Shown piece after piece: positions 33,716-46,645 of a stretch of 64,000 nt of DNA. The translations under genes and the position numbers were made by a program. The notes under the pieces were generated by a model. The model ran no database searches and was not told the DNA's origin. It was given only the letters and a program-made list of their open reading frames with translations. The stretch is from the NCBI GenBank assembly GCA_019454045.1, contig SKCR01051203.1:124001-188000 (forward strand), read 5' to 3'. The first letter of the stretch is position 1; every line of letters starts with the position of its first letter. The stretch comes from Zanthoxylum bungeanum (Eukaryota; Streptophyta; Magnoliopsida; Sapindales; Rutaceae).

Positions 33716-34030
33716 CTCGTGCTCGGGTTCGCTAATTCCAAATTAACGAATTTTCCGTTACGTCGTAATTAAATGATTACGTCTAGCAAAATCACTATTC
33801 ACGTTGCTAATGAATTAATTCTAAATTAATTCATTCTCCCGAATTAAAACCTAATTTTAATTCCGCGTCGAAATCCAATTTCGTTTAATATATCGAATAT
33901 ATTAATTTATCGATTAATTCCAAATTAATCGTTATCTCTCTTTAATGATAATTTATCCTAGATAAAATATCTCCGCAATTAATCCCAGATTAATTTTATC
34001 TCTCTTCTAATTAATCCCAGATTAATTTAG
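33716..34030. repeat. Palindrome ladder in A 3' LTR
   Basis: Minus-strand equivalent of the F ladder, with CCA or CTA centres on the plus strand. Arms are partly mutated, for example TTCGCTAATT around CCA near 33728. Confidence 0.75.
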
Positions 34031-34682
34031 AGTGCGAGTCATACGTCATCGGTGAATCTTCGGGAAGCGACCCATGAGCTCCCCGGATATGTTGGCAGTA
34101 TCGTCGGACTATCCGCACACGTAAGTACCTCGTACTACATTTATATCGATTTACAAGACAAGTTTGGCTTCTAGCAAAACGCCATGCCTCCCCAATTCTC
34201 CGGAAATATCCTTACAGGAATAAAAGATCTATATCAGGCGTAGTATACGTAGTATTGCGTATTTCTGTCTAGTATCAGATGATCACGTGCAAGGCCTGGG
34301 GCTGGAATTGCGTCTGCCCCGTACGAAGCACATGTCGGATGTCTGGTAACTAGTCTCTATAATCGGATAACTATGACATAGTCATATTATCCCGATGACT
34401 GCAGTACTCAAGAGTACTAGTACCGTATCCTACGTGACCATCATCTCCATATGACTGGAGTGACACTTCTGTCTTGACATCACACCCAACACACTACGAT
34501 TCTCAATATACCCAACATTGGTGTAAACAGAACCTGTTAAAGCCCTGGACGACTACAACCAAAGTATATTGATTGTCGGAAGTATTAGCGGTGCAAGTCT
34601 CAGGTTAAGACCAAATACACCTACCCTGATTTCGGACTTCCATAGACACATAGTTATACTACCAATGGAATTCCGAGGGGGT

Positions 34683-34687
34683 CTATC
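34683..34687. other. Target site duplication of element B, left (ctatc)
   Basis: Repeated exactly at 42299-42303, with A LTR sequence continuing on both sides. Confidence 0.9.
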
Positions 34688-36752
34688 TATTGGTTTCTAT
34701 TAAGGTCCCAAGATCGATTATAAGCATGAAAACTCATGTGAATACATCAAAGGGAGTTGCGGAATACTCACAATGATCGGATTTGCGATGCGTTGACGAA
34801 CAAAACTCATTTTCCTCCGCCAAGAGATGCTCGGCAGTGGGCAGTGAAGTCCTCCAAGATTTTCAGTTTTGGATTATCAAATGAAGCTCCAAGCTTCGTG
34901 AAACGATTCCCGGCTCGTGGGTGGGTTTCCCTATCACCTTTGTATGTCTTCTAAGTGTGCTAGCACCTTGATTTTTGGCCACACAAATCATCATTTCCCT
35001 CTCTATTACTCACGGCAGTGAGCTGTGAAGAAGAAAGAAAAAAGAAGCCCAATGGGCGAGAGAGAAGAAGGAGAATGGAGAGAGAGAGTGAGTTGGTTGG
35101 TTGGAAAAAGGTGTATATGATATACATATATTTGATTTTCAAAAAATCAAATAAATATATAATATATTTGCTTTCTCAAAGTCAAACAAGTACAAGCCTT
35201 TAATTAAATCCAACAACACCTATCACTATTTACATCAACTCACATCACTTTAATAAAGTGACAAGTTGTCAAGTCACATCACTCAAAGTGACAAGTGATT
35301 TGACGCTTGATGCGACTAGCGATTTGACACTTGATGTGACTTGCGTGCCGTATTTGAATTCGAAATGCGAATGCGCTCGCAAACACTCTCGGGCTCGGGT
35401 TCGTTAATTCCAAATTAACAAATTTTCCATCGCGTCGTAATTAAATGATTACGCCTAGCGAAATCACTATTCACGTCGCTAACAAATTAATTCTAAATTA
35501 ATTCGTTCGCCCGAATTAAAATCTAATTTTAATTTCGCGTCGAAATCCAATTTCGTTTAATATATCGAATATATTAATTTATCGATTAATTTCAAATTAA
35601 TCGTTCTCTCTCTTTAAATGATATTTTATCATAGATAAAATATCTCCGTAATTAATCACAGATTAATTTTCTCTCTCATCTTATTAATCCCAGATTAATT
35701 AAAGTACGAGTCATACGTCATCGTTGAATCTTTGGGAAGCGACCCATGAGATCCCCTGATATGTTGGCAGTAAATTCGGTCGTCGGACTATCCGAACACG
35801 TAAGTACCTCGTACTACGTTTATACCAATTTACAAGACAAGGTTGGCCTCTAGCAAAGCGCCATGCCTACCCAATTCTCCGGAAACATCCTTACAGGAAT
35901 AAAGGATCTGTATCAAGCGTAGTATACCGTAGTATTGCTTATTTCTGTCTAGTATCAGATGTCACGTGCTAGGCCTGGGTCTGGAATAGTGTCTGCCCTG
36001 TACGAAACACATGTCGGATGTCTGGTAACTATTCTTTATAAACGGATATACAAGACCTTGTCATAATATCTCGATGGCTGCAACACATAAGAGTACTAAT
36101 ACCGTATCCTTCGTGACATCATCTCCATTATGACTGGAGTGACACTTCCGTATTGACATCACACCCAATACTCTACGATTCTCAATATACCCAGCATTGG
36201 CGTACACAGAATCGGTTAAAGCCCTGGACGACCGCAACTAGAGTATATCGATTGTCGCAAGTATTAGCGGTGCAAGTCTCAGGTTAAGACCAAATACACC
36301 TACCCTGATATCGGACTTCCATAGACACATAGTCATACTACCAATGGCATTCCGAGGGGGTCTATCCAGAGCGAAGCTGTTTCCCGTACCATCGGTGAAA
36401 CACAACCTCCTATTACACTTGCATGAGTATCATATACCCAAATATATGAGAACTATGCCGTTGTGCCCTCACAACATGCACAAGTGTAATACTAGTCTTT
36501 TACGTATTTATCGATGTCCAATCTCGATAATACTCTGACTAGGGATATTTAATGATTTATCCTTCGTGGACTGATACTGTCTCATATCATTCTCCGTCCA
36601 GGAACAAATCATAGGGACCTCCTATCATTTATACATCTAAGTGATCTAATCACAAATGATAAGAGTGCAATCTCATTTGTCACATAGTTAATTTGTACAA
36701 CAACACCATGATCTGTACAAATAGTGACGCTATGGGTCATAGTTGTCCAACA
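34688..36752 (-). repeat. Element B 3' LTR (2065 bp)
   Basis: Direct repeat of 40225-42298, differing by scattered substitutions. Ends TTGTCCAACA. Palindrome ladder at about 35398-35700. Confidence 0.9.
35398..35700. repeat. Palindrome ladder in B 3' LTR
   Basis: Same series as in F on the opposite strand, for example GAATTAAAAT around CTA near 35514, and TTAATC/GATTAA around CCA near 35685. Confidence 0.75.
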
Positions 36753-36764
36753 ATCTCCCACTTG
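36753..36764 (-). promoter_or_regulatory. Element B polypurine tract
   Basis: The minus strand reads AAGTGGGAGAT directly before the 3' LTR, as in F. Confidence 0.85.
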
Positions 36765-39684
36765 GCCTATAGCCAGTCACTCGAGTGCTTGACACCCGAA
36801 TTATGTACGGTTGGCTCAAATTACTGAGAAATTATTTCGTCAGCGGATTTGCATGATTATCGTCTGATGCGATTTATACGATCATCACATTGCCACGATG
36901 TATGATCCGAACGAATCAGATGAATATCAAAGTATGTATCTGGATCGTTGATGAGACCATTAATTATTTAGCCTGTGCTGACGCCTAGCTCAGCTGCTAA
37001 CAGAATTATATCTAATCTAATTAGATTTATTTATCGACCCAGAAGGCTTCTATTGCCGCCTCAGCTGCAACAATTAACCCGCATTTCTTGTTTATTCGGT
37101 AACAGTATCTTGCTTGGAAGACTTCCAGCTTACTGTTCCGTTTATTTAAACTGTATAGTACCGTTTGCGACTTTTAGTCGTCTTATCGGTTTAGGAAACT
37201 TGCTACAGTGATCCCAGTCACTTCAAGTTTTCATTCTCCATAGATTAAGATAGCATCCTTAGTTCTCTAAGATACTAACGGATGTTCTTAACATAAATCC
37301 AGTGACTATCACTTGGATTGGTCTGATTGTGAATCATATGCTCAAAGCGTATGAGACACCAGGTAGCGTACATTTCTCAATGTACGATTTCTCGGAGAGT
37401 TTTCTCGAAAGCCAAGCTTTCACCAATAGTTATTTTATGGGAATATCATTTCCAAGAAATGACGTATTATCATTATTTTATAGGACAACCACTGTCAGTG
37501 CGCTCCCACTAACCCTCTTATATACACAAGAATCATTTTGTTTTGAATTAAATCATATACCATTATGATCACATCGAAACGACAATTCCTAGAACTTATG
37601 CTTGCTTCAATCCAAACATAGATCGAATAACCTGCAAACCTTGTTTGATAGTTTTGGTATGACAAAACCGCAAGGATGTTGAAAACATCCTCCAAAAGGT
37701 TTCCTTTTCAGGAAAATGATTTTTTTCGTAAAGCTGACATATTTCATAAATGAAAACTACAGCTTTAGCAAGCATTATCCAAATGGATTTACCGTGGCAA
37801 CAGGTAAAAGGTTGAATCGTAATCAACACAATGTTGATGACGATACCTTTCCGCTACAAACCTAGCTTAGTACGTTGGTATGTTGCCTTCCATGTATGTC
37901 TTCTTTGAAGACTTATAAAGTACCAATAGACACAATGCCTTGTGGTACATCAACTAGTATCCAAACTGGTTGATATACATGAAATCCATTTCGGACTCAT
38001 GGCACTTTGCCATAATAGGGAGTCGATACCTTGTATCACTTCCTCATACATAGTCAATTGGTATACCTCAAAAGATAGACATCTTTACGAGGTGAGATCA
38101 GAAACCAATACCCCAGGTTGTTTTCTGACTCTCTCCGACATACGCGGTTCTTGTATATACGAAGATTAATGGTAATAGTTTCATCCTTGATGAACTATTT
38201 GTGTTCCATTAGGATTCGGTGCCTGGACAGTATTACTCCGATTTTCATCGAGTTTTACCATCCTCCCACTTACCACTGCATATCGGTATTCCTCTTAGGA
38301 AAACCGCATGGTGAGCAACAATTACATTGTTCTCTCGTGAGTTGTATAAGTACAATACTTATGGTATCCCTAGGATAACCTACAATTGGCACTTATCCAA
38401 TTTGGGTTTTAGTTTGGTATCATCCAAACGTATGCCTAGCATCCCAAATCATCAGGAGTGAGAAACCCGGTCTCTTTCCCGTTCATATCTAATATGATGT
38501 CTGTCAAACAGATTATAATGGAACCTTATTCTAAATAAGTTCTTGCACTGTTTAAAGCTTATCCGTTGAAGGAAATAATAGCTCAGAGTGACTCGTGATT
38601 AACCTTAATCATGTCTAACATTATTCGGTTTATCCTGTTCGGACACACCGTCACTTTGACGTGTTCCGGAGGAGTCCTCTTTTGAAAGAATACTATACTC
38701 TTTCAAGTATATAAGAAACTTATTGCTTAAGTATTTTCCATTACGGTCTCACCGTGACGGTTTAATACTTTAGCTGATCTGTTTGTCTATTTCGTGTCGA
38801 AAACTTTAAAAGTTTCCGATTTGTGTTCTTCAAAAGAAACACATAACCACTACGCGATGCCACATCCGTAAAGGTCACTAAATATTCATATCCACATCTA
38901 GCCTAGCTAGACATGGGCCCATTTGCTTCAATAAACTAGATTCGTAGACTTTATTTGATTAGGATCAAATCAGTCCGAGTACCCACTCTTCGAAAGTGTG
39001 GATATACGATTCTTGTTTAATTATGTCCCAGACAACAATGCCACAATTAAGTTTCATCTGATCAAATCAGTTGAGCTATTTATTTGTCATATTATATGTT
39101 CGAGATTTATTTATATTCAAAATATAAATTCTGTTATTCACATCTAATGTGTTTATCTCAATATAATCTTTATATAATGAAACACTTTAGTGTTCTAGAA
39201 TATAAAGGTTCACCCGCAGCGGGTCAAACACTGATATAAAGATATTGTTTCTAGTCAAACTAGTTACATTATAACAGTTTCCAAATTTAGGTACACACCC
39301 GAGGGTAGTTCCTAAAGTTAGGTATATACGATTAAAACAACGACTTTCGTCCCGTTTCCAAATCGCAGATTAATCTCTAATGATGTCAGTATCCTGTTCA
39401 AAACAGATTCTGAACATCAATAAATATATTTTATGTACCACACTAAGTATCTAAAATCTAATTTTAATACTAGCTGTGAACATAATTATGACAATCATAT
39501 TTGAAGTCAGAGCCTTGCTTGTCTTCAATTCCTTCATGTCTGCTTTGTCCAAACGGCAGTCACGCTCCCGTGATCCCGTTTGCCACATTTAAGCAGACAT
39601 TTTGGGATATGTCCTTTATCTTCCCAGAAGATTATAATGATTTTGCCTTTGCCGGTTTCAATACTCCAGAAGCCTTTGGCCAAG
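36765..39684 (-). pseudogene. pol: Element B gag-pol remnant
   Basis: Minus-strand order from right to left: zinc-knuckle region (about 39600-39500), protease and pre-integrase area (about 39450-39000), integrase (about 38900-38100), RT (about 38000-37300) and RNase H (about 37250-36780). The clearest part is RT at 37829-37596 (HFPEKETFWRMF, LRFCHTKT, RSMFGLKQA). All frames are short. No catalytic aspartate pair is recognised. It parallels F and A closely enough that one family is certain. Confidence 0.75.
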
Positions 39685-40206
39685 CCTAGCCCAAATCCAA
39701 TTTAAGCCCAATTAATTAAATCATAAAGTCCAATTTCATAATCTAATTAATTCTAAAGTGTATAAAATGATTAATCACCCAAATCAATATTTCCAAAACA
39801 TCAAATTTGTCGAATTAATCATGCTCATCATCAACAAAACATGTCCAACACATTTCATGAAAAATCAAACCCATTTACACATGCTTCAATTCTCGGCCAA
39901 GGGAGATTTTATTGTCCAAATCAAATTCAATCCAATTAAATTCAATCCAACATTAAATCAATATCCCCAAATGATTTCCAACACATCCAATGAACTAAAA
40001 ATCAAAAATTCCAAGACATTAGGGCACTAGACCATTAAGCCATCATAAGTAATTTGGACAAAAATGTTCCAAACACAATTTCTTGAAATTGATCAAATCA
40101 ATATTCAATTCAACATTTTTTAAGCATATTCAAACATCTAATTTAATCAAATCATGCTCAAAATCAATTTACCCAAATTTTAACCCTAAACTTTTTCATG
40201 CTCAAA
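39685..40206 (-). other. Element B leader remnant
   Basis: Shortened leader, collinear with the PBS-proximal part of the A leader (about 47660-48170). No supported ORF. It lacks the TTGGCCAAAGTCAAGA repeats and the antisense ORF because of the deletion at 39685. Confidence 0.7.
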
Positions 40207-40223
40207 CCTTGCTCTAGATGCCA
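40207..40223 (-). promoter_or_regulatory. Element B primer-binding site, variant
   Basis: The minus strand reads TGGCATCTAGAGCAAGG next to the 5' LTR. Relative to TGGTATCAGAGC it has TA for A. Element A has the identical site. Confidence 0.7.
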
Positions 40224-40224
40224 T

Positions 40225-42298
40225 TATTGGTTTCTATTAAGGTCCCAAGATCGATTATAAGCATGAAAACTCATGTGAATACATCAAAGGAAGTTGCAGA
40301 ATACTCACAATGATCGGATTTGCGATGCGTTGACGAACAAAACTCATTTTCCTCCTCCAAGAGGTGCTCGGCAGTGGGCAGTGAAGTCCTCCAAGATTTT
40401 CAGTTTTGGATCATCAAATGAAGCTCCAAGCTTCGTCAAACGATTCCCGGCTCGTGGGTGGGTTTCCCTATCACCTTTGTATGTCTTCTAAGTGTGCTAG
40501 TACCTTGATTTTTGTCCACAAAAATCATCATTTCCCTCTCTATTACTCATGGCAGTGAGCTGTGAAGAAGAAAGAAAAAGAATCCCAAATGGGCGAGAGA
40601 GAAGAAGGAGAATGGAGAGAGAGAGTGAGTTGGTTGGTTAGAAAAAGTGTATATGATATACATATAGTTTGATTTTCAAAAATCAAATAAATATATAATA
40701 TATTTGCTTTCTCAAAGTCAAACAAGTACAAGCCTTTAATTAAATCCAACAACACCTATCACTATTCACATCAACTCACATCACTTTAATAAAGTGACAA
40801 GTTGTCAAGTCACATCACTCAAAGTGACAAGTGATTTGACGCTTGATGCAACTAGCAATTTGACGTTTGATGTGACTTGCGTGCCGCATTCGAATTCGAA
40901 ATGCGAATGCGCTCGCAAACACTCTCTGGCTCGGGTTCGTTAATTCTAAATTAACAAATTTTCTGTCGCGTCGTAATTAATGATTACGCCTAGCGAAATC
41001 ACTATTCACGTCGCTAACGAATTAATTCTAAATTAATTCGTTCACCCGAATTAAAATCTAATTTTAATTTCGCGTCGAAATCCAATTTCGTTTAATATAT
41101 CGAATATATTAATTTATCGATTAATTCCAAATTAATCGTTCTCTTCTTTAAATGATATTTTATCCTAGATAAAATATCTCCGTAATAATTACAGATTAAT
41201 TTTCTCTCTCATCTTATTAATCCCAGATTAATTAAAGTGCGAGTCATACGTCATCGGTGAATCTTTGGGAAGCGACTCATGAGATCCCAGATATGTTGGC
41301 AGTAAATTCTCGGTCGTCGGACTATCCAACAACACGTAAGTACCTCGTACTACGTTTTTACCGATTTACAAGACAAGGTTGGCCTCTAGCAAAGCGCCAT
41401 GCTACCCAATTCTCCGGAAACATCCTTACATGAATAAAGGATCTGTATCAAGCGTAGTATACAATAGTATTGCGTAAATCTATCCAGTATCGGATGTAAC
41501 GTGCTAGGCCTGGGGCTGGAAGTGAGTGGAATAGTGTCTGCCCGTACGAAGCCATGTCGGATGTCTGGTAACTAGTCTCTATAAACGGATATACATGACC
41601 TTGTCATAATATCCCGATGGCTGCAGCACTTAAGAGTACTAATACCGTATCCTTCGTGACATCATCTCCATTATGACTGGAGTGACACTTCCGTATTGAC
41701 ATCACACCCAATACTCTACGATTCTCAATATACCCAGCATTGGCGTACACAGAACCGGTTAAAGTCCTGGACGACCGCAACTAGAGTATATCGATTGTCG
41801 CAAGTATTAGCGGTGCAAGTCTTAGGTTAAGACCAAATACACCTACCCTGATATCGGACTTCTATAGACACATAGTCATACTACCAATGGAATTCCGAGG
41901 GGGTCTATCCAGAGCGAAGCTGTTTCCCGTACAATCGGTGAAACACAACCTCCTATTACACTGGCATGAGTATCCTGTACCCAAATATATGAGAACTATG
42001 ATGTTGTGCCCTCACAACGCACACAAGTGTAATACTAGTCTTTTACGCATTTATCGATGTCCAATCTCGATAATACTCTGACTAGGGATATTTAATGATT
42101 TTTCCTTCGTGGACTGATACTGTCTCATATCATTCTCCGTCCAGGAACAAATCATAGGGACCTCCTATCATTTATATATCTAGGTGATCTAATCACAAAT
42201 GATAAGAGTGCCAATCTCCTTTGTCATATAGTTAATTTGTACAACACACACCATGATCTGTACAAATAGTGACGCTATGGGTCATAGTTGTACCAACA
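40225..42298 (-). repeat. Element B 5' LTR (2074 bp)
   Basis: Pairs with 34688-36752. Ladder at about 40937-41236. A short duplication (GGAAGTGAGTGGAA) near 41518 is not in the left copy. Confidence 0.9.
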
Positions 42299-42303
42299 CT
42301 ATC
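42299..42303. other. Target site duplication of element B, right (ctatc)
   Basis: Exact repeat of 34683-34687. Confidence 0.9.
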
Positions 42304-42559
42304 CAGAGCAAAGCTGTTTCCCGTACCATCGGTAAAAACACAACCTCTTTTTACACTTGCATGAGTATCCTATACCAAAATATATGAGAACTATGCCGTG
42401 GTGCCTCACAACGCGTACAAGTGTAATACTAGTCTTTTACGCATTTATCGATGTCCAATCTCGATAATACTATGACTAGGGATATTTAATGATTTATCCT
42501 TCGTGGACTGATACTGTCTCATATCATTCTCAGTCCAGGAACAAATCATAGGGACCTCC
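42304..42559 (-). repeat. Element A 3' LTR, inner part, truncated
   Basis: Continues the A LTR after B and matches B LTR positions around 36365-36620. It stops at GGGACCTCC, where a deletion joins it to internal sequence GAACGAATCAG. The LTR terminus and PPT are lost. Confidence 0.85.
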
Positions 42560-45320
42560 GAACGAATCAGATGAATAGTCGAAGTATTTATTTGGATCGT
42601 TGAGGAGACCATTAATTCTTTAGCCTGTGCCCAAGCCTAGCTCAGCTACTAACAGAATTATATCTAATCTAATTAGATTTATTATTGACCCAGAAGGCTT
42701 CTATTGCCACCTCAGCTGCAGTAATAACCCGCATTTGTTGTTTATTCGGTAACAATATCTTGCTTGGAAGATTTACAGCTCACTGTTCCGTTATTCAAAC
42801 TGTATAATACCGTTTATGACTTATAGTCATTTTATCGGTTTAGGAAACTTACAGTAGTGATCCCAGTCACTTCATGTTCTCCTCCTTCCCCATAGACTAA
42901 GACAGCATCCTTAGTTCTCTAAGATACTAACAAATGTTCTTAACATCAATCCAGTGACTATCACTTGGATTGGCCTGTTTGTGAATCCATATGCTCAAAG
43001 CGTATGAGACACCAGGTAACGTACATTTTTCAATGTACGAATTCTCGGAGAGTTTTCTCGAAAGCCAAGCTTTCACCGATTATATTATGGGAATATCATT
43101 TCCAAGAAATGACATATTATCATTATTTATAGGACAATCACTGTCAGTGCACTCCCACTAACCCTCTTATATACACAAGAATCATTTCGTTTTGAATTAA
43201 ATCATAAACCATTATGATTACATCAAAACGATAATTCCAAGAACCTAATGCTTGCTTCAATCCAAACATGGATCGAATAACCCGCAAACCTTGTTTGCTA
43301 GTTTTGGTACGACAAAATCGCCAGGATATTGTAAACATCCTCCAAGAGGTTTCCTTTTCAGGAAAGCGATTTTCCAGTTCATCTGACATATTTCATACAT
43401 GAAACATGCAGCATTAGCAAGCATTATCCAAATGGATTCACCGTGGCAACAAATAAAAGGTTGAATCGTAATCAACACAATGTTGATAACGATACCTTTC
43501 CGCTAACAAGCCTAGCTTAGTACATTGGTATGTTGCCATCCATGTACGTCTTCCTTGAGACTTATAGTACCAATAGGCACAATGCCTTGTGGTACATCAA
43601 CTAGTATCCAAACATAGTTGATATACATGGAATCCATTTCGGATTCATGACACTTTGTCATAATAGGGAGTCGATACCTTATATCACTCCCTCATACGTA
43701 GTCAGTTGGTATACCTAAATAAGATAGACATCTTTATGAGGTGAGATCAGAAACCCATACCCCAGGTTGTTTTCTGACTCTCTCCGACTTACGTGGTTCT
43801 TGTGTATTCGAAGATTACTGGTTTAGTTTCATCCTTGATGAACTATTTATGTTCCATTAAGATTTGGTGCCTTGAACAATATTACTCCGATTTTCATCGA
43901 GTTTTACCATCCTCCCACTTACCACTACATATCGGTATTCCTCTTAGGAAAACCGCATGGTGAGCACAATTACATTGTTCTCAGTGAGTGTATAAGTACA
44001 ATACTTATGGTATCCCTAGGATAACCTACAATTGGCACTTATCCAATTTGGGTTTTAGTTTGGTATCATCCAAACATATGCCTAGCATTCCCAAATATAC
44101 AGGAATGTGAAACCCGGTTTCTTTCCCGTTCATGTCTAATATGAAATCTGTCAAACAGATTTTATGGAACCTTATTCTAAATAAGTTCTTGCACTGTTTA
44201 AAGCTTATCCGTTGAAGGAAATGGTAGCTCAGAGCGACTCATGATTAACCTTATCATGTCCAACAAAATTCGGTTAATCTGTTCGGACACACCGTCAAAC
44301 TGACGTGTTCCGGGAGGAGTCCTCATTTGAAAGAATACTTTACTCTTTCAAGTATAATAGAAACTTATTGCTTAAGTATTTTCCATTACGGTCTTACCGT
44401 GACGGTATAATACTACAGCCGATCTGTTTGTCTATTTCGTGTCGAAACTTAAAAGTTTCCGATTTGTGTTCTTCAAAAGAAACACATCACCATAACGCGA
44501 TGCCACATCCGTAAAGGTCACGAAATATTCATATCCACCTCTAGCCTTAGCTAGATATGGGCCCACTTGCTTCACTATGAACTAGGGCTTACAGATCGGT
44601 GGCATTTACACTTTTACCAAGTAAATAGTGTTATAGGCACTTTGCCCAATTAACTAGATTCGTAGACTTTATTTGATTAGAATCAAATTAGTCCGAGTAC
44701 CCACTCTTCAAAAGTGTGGATATACGATTCTTTTTTTAGTTGTGTCCCAGACAACAATGCCACAATTGGTTTCTTCTGATCAAATCAGTTTGAGCTATTT
44801 GTTTGTCATGTTATATATTTGAGATTTATTTATATTCAAAATATAAATTCTGTTTTCACATCTAATGTGTTTATCTCAATATCATCTTTATATAATAAAA
44901 CACTTTAGTGTTCTAGAATATAAAGGTTCACCCGCAGCGGGTTAAACTCTGATATAGAGATAATATTTCTAGTCAAACTAGTTACATTATAACAGTTTCC
45001 TAATTTAAGTACGCACCCGAGGGTAGTTCCTAAACTTAGGTATCTACGGTCAAAACAGCGACTTTCGTCCCGTTTCCGTTTCGCATATATATCTCAATTG
45101 AAGTCAGTATCCTGCTCAAAGCAGATTCTGAACATCAATGTATATTTATGTATCACACTAAGTATTTAAAATCTAATTTCAATACTAGTAATGAACATAA
45201 TTATGACAAACATATTTGAAGTCAGAGCCTTGCCCGTCTTCAATTCCTTCATGTCTGCTTTGTCCAAACGGCAGTCACGATTCCGCGATCCCGTTTGCCA
45301 CAATTTAGGCAGACATTTTG
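42560..45320 (-). pseudogene. pol: Element A pol and zinc-knuckle remnant
   Basis: Right to left on the minus strand: knuckle region (45310-45230), protease/pre-integrase (45200-44650), integrase (44600-43750), RT (43700-42960) and RNase H (42900-42570). RT shows at 43478-43257 (ACFMYEICQM, then IAFLKRK) and 43389-43144 (KETSWRMF, RSMFGLKQALGSWN). All domains are broken by frame shifts. An 85-bp piece around 44580-44660 is absent from B. Confidence 0.75.
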
Positions 45321-46242
45321 GGATATGTCATTTATCTTCCTAGAAGATTATAATGATTTTACCTTTGCCTTTTTCCACATTCCAGAAGCATTTGGCCAAG
45401 CCTCGGGTTTCTGGAATATCGAAGTAAGGTGCGCCTTGCGCTACTTGCCTAATTGCCAATTTTGACTTTGTCTCCTTGAGAATAGTCATTAACTCTCCAA
45501 GAGTTATTTTTGCAATTTTAGCACTTCTAAAATCTAAGTATAGATTTATTTAGATCCTTCAATTTCAGTATCATACTTTAAGGATCTAACCTTTAGTTCT
45601 GATTCAGAAATTAAGGAGTCTACTGTGACAAGCTTAATGGATTAAGCACTAAAGTTATCATCACATAAATCTTCCAAAGATTATGCTCGACTATTTGCTT
45701 AACTCCGGCTTTAGGCATAATATGTTATTTTATCAAATAAAGTAACTTATTATTTTTCAGGACTATCCTGAAATTACTCCCAATTTGAAAATTAAACCAT
45801 TTAAATACATTTTCCATAGGATTATGTTTTAAATGTCAATCTTTCAATTTTACCTTGATTTTAATAGTCCAACTATTTAATCAACGATTTAGGTACTATT
45901 TATTATAATGATTACAATAGTCCAACTATTTAATCAACTATAATTTAATAGATTAAAATCAATTATATTGATTACTATAATCCAATTATAAAGTCAACTA
46001 TAAATGAATAGTTTGAATACAGTGCAACTGTTAATTAAAACAACGTTTAAATATTAGTCCAACTAACATTTAATTTATAACGACGAATGATACTGGTTCG
46101 AGCGCATATGGCAAGTATTTAAACGAGTATTGCAAATTCAATTCTTGCCTCCCACTGTTTTTCAGCGAGACTCTAACCCTCTGTCGAGTACTCGGGGAAC
46201 CGTGTTTCCTAGTGGGCTAGGATCCCGTTAAATATCACACAA

Positions 46243-46620
46243 TCTTGACTTTGGCCAACAAATTGTATGATAATTAACTAGGTAGATCTCTAAGACCGTT
46301 TAGATCCAATCCAATTCCTAGATCTGGTAGGGGGACATCCAAGTCCGAAATATATATCTTATATATGCCAATACATCCAATGTATTACCTAACCTTTTTC
46401 CTCTGAATCAACTAAGCCTTGGCTTTGGCACAACAAACTTAGTGATCCCAGTCAAGCGCGACCTATTGACCACGGAAAGCTTCGTAATCAATGTCGATGG
46501 ACAAGAAGTTTTCTTGACTTTGGCCAACAAACCACAACTTGGACAAGACACCAATATGGAACAAAGCCTTCATGATTCAAACACATCCTCGACGGACAAA
46601 GGCCTTGACTTTGGCAATCA
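46243..46620 (-). repeat. Leader repeats in A (TTGGCCAAAGTCAAGA)
   Basis: Plus-strand TCTTGACTTTGGCCAA at 46243-46258 and 46512-46527. Diverged copies lie near 46417 (CCTTGGCTTTGGCAC) and 46603 (CCTTGACTTTGGCAA). Confidence 0.85.
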
Positions 46621-46645
46621 AGCCAATGTCAGTCTCGGATCTTGA
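46442..46645 (+). CDS. Antisense ORF in A leader, 67 codons, unknown function
   Basis: Runs opposite to element A. Shares most residues with the C-terminal two thirds of the antisense ORF at 20849-21163 in F: IPVKR, ESFVINVDGQEV, LTLANK, GQDT, MEQSLHDSNTS and TDKGLDFG are common. It starts at a GTG here, and the N-terminal part is frame-shifted away, so it is probably a broken relative. No known domain. Confidence 0.3.
   Translation: MIPVKRDLLTTESFVINVDGQEVFLTLANKPQLGQDTNMEQSLHDSNTSSTDKGLDFGNQANVSLGS

Larger units (their letters stand above)
33064..34687 (-). repeat. Element A 3' LTR, outer part
   Basis: Matches 48190-49852 and continues at 42304 after the B insertion. 34683-34687 (ctatc) is the target duplication of B. 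The palindrome ladder lies at about 33716-34030. Confidence 0.85.
34688..42298 (-). mobile_element. Element B: Copia element of the F family inside A, minus strand
   Basis: Complete at both ends: left (3') LTR 34688-36752, internal 36753-40224, right (5') LTR 40225-42298, perfect 5-bp duplication ctatc. Both LTRs begin TATTGG on the plus strand where the family has TGTTGG, so this change predates the insertion. Internal length is about 3.5 kb against 5.6 kb in F, because of a ~2.2-kb deletion near 39685 that removed most of the leader and part of gag. It is the youngest layer of this branch of the nest. Confidence 0.9.
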
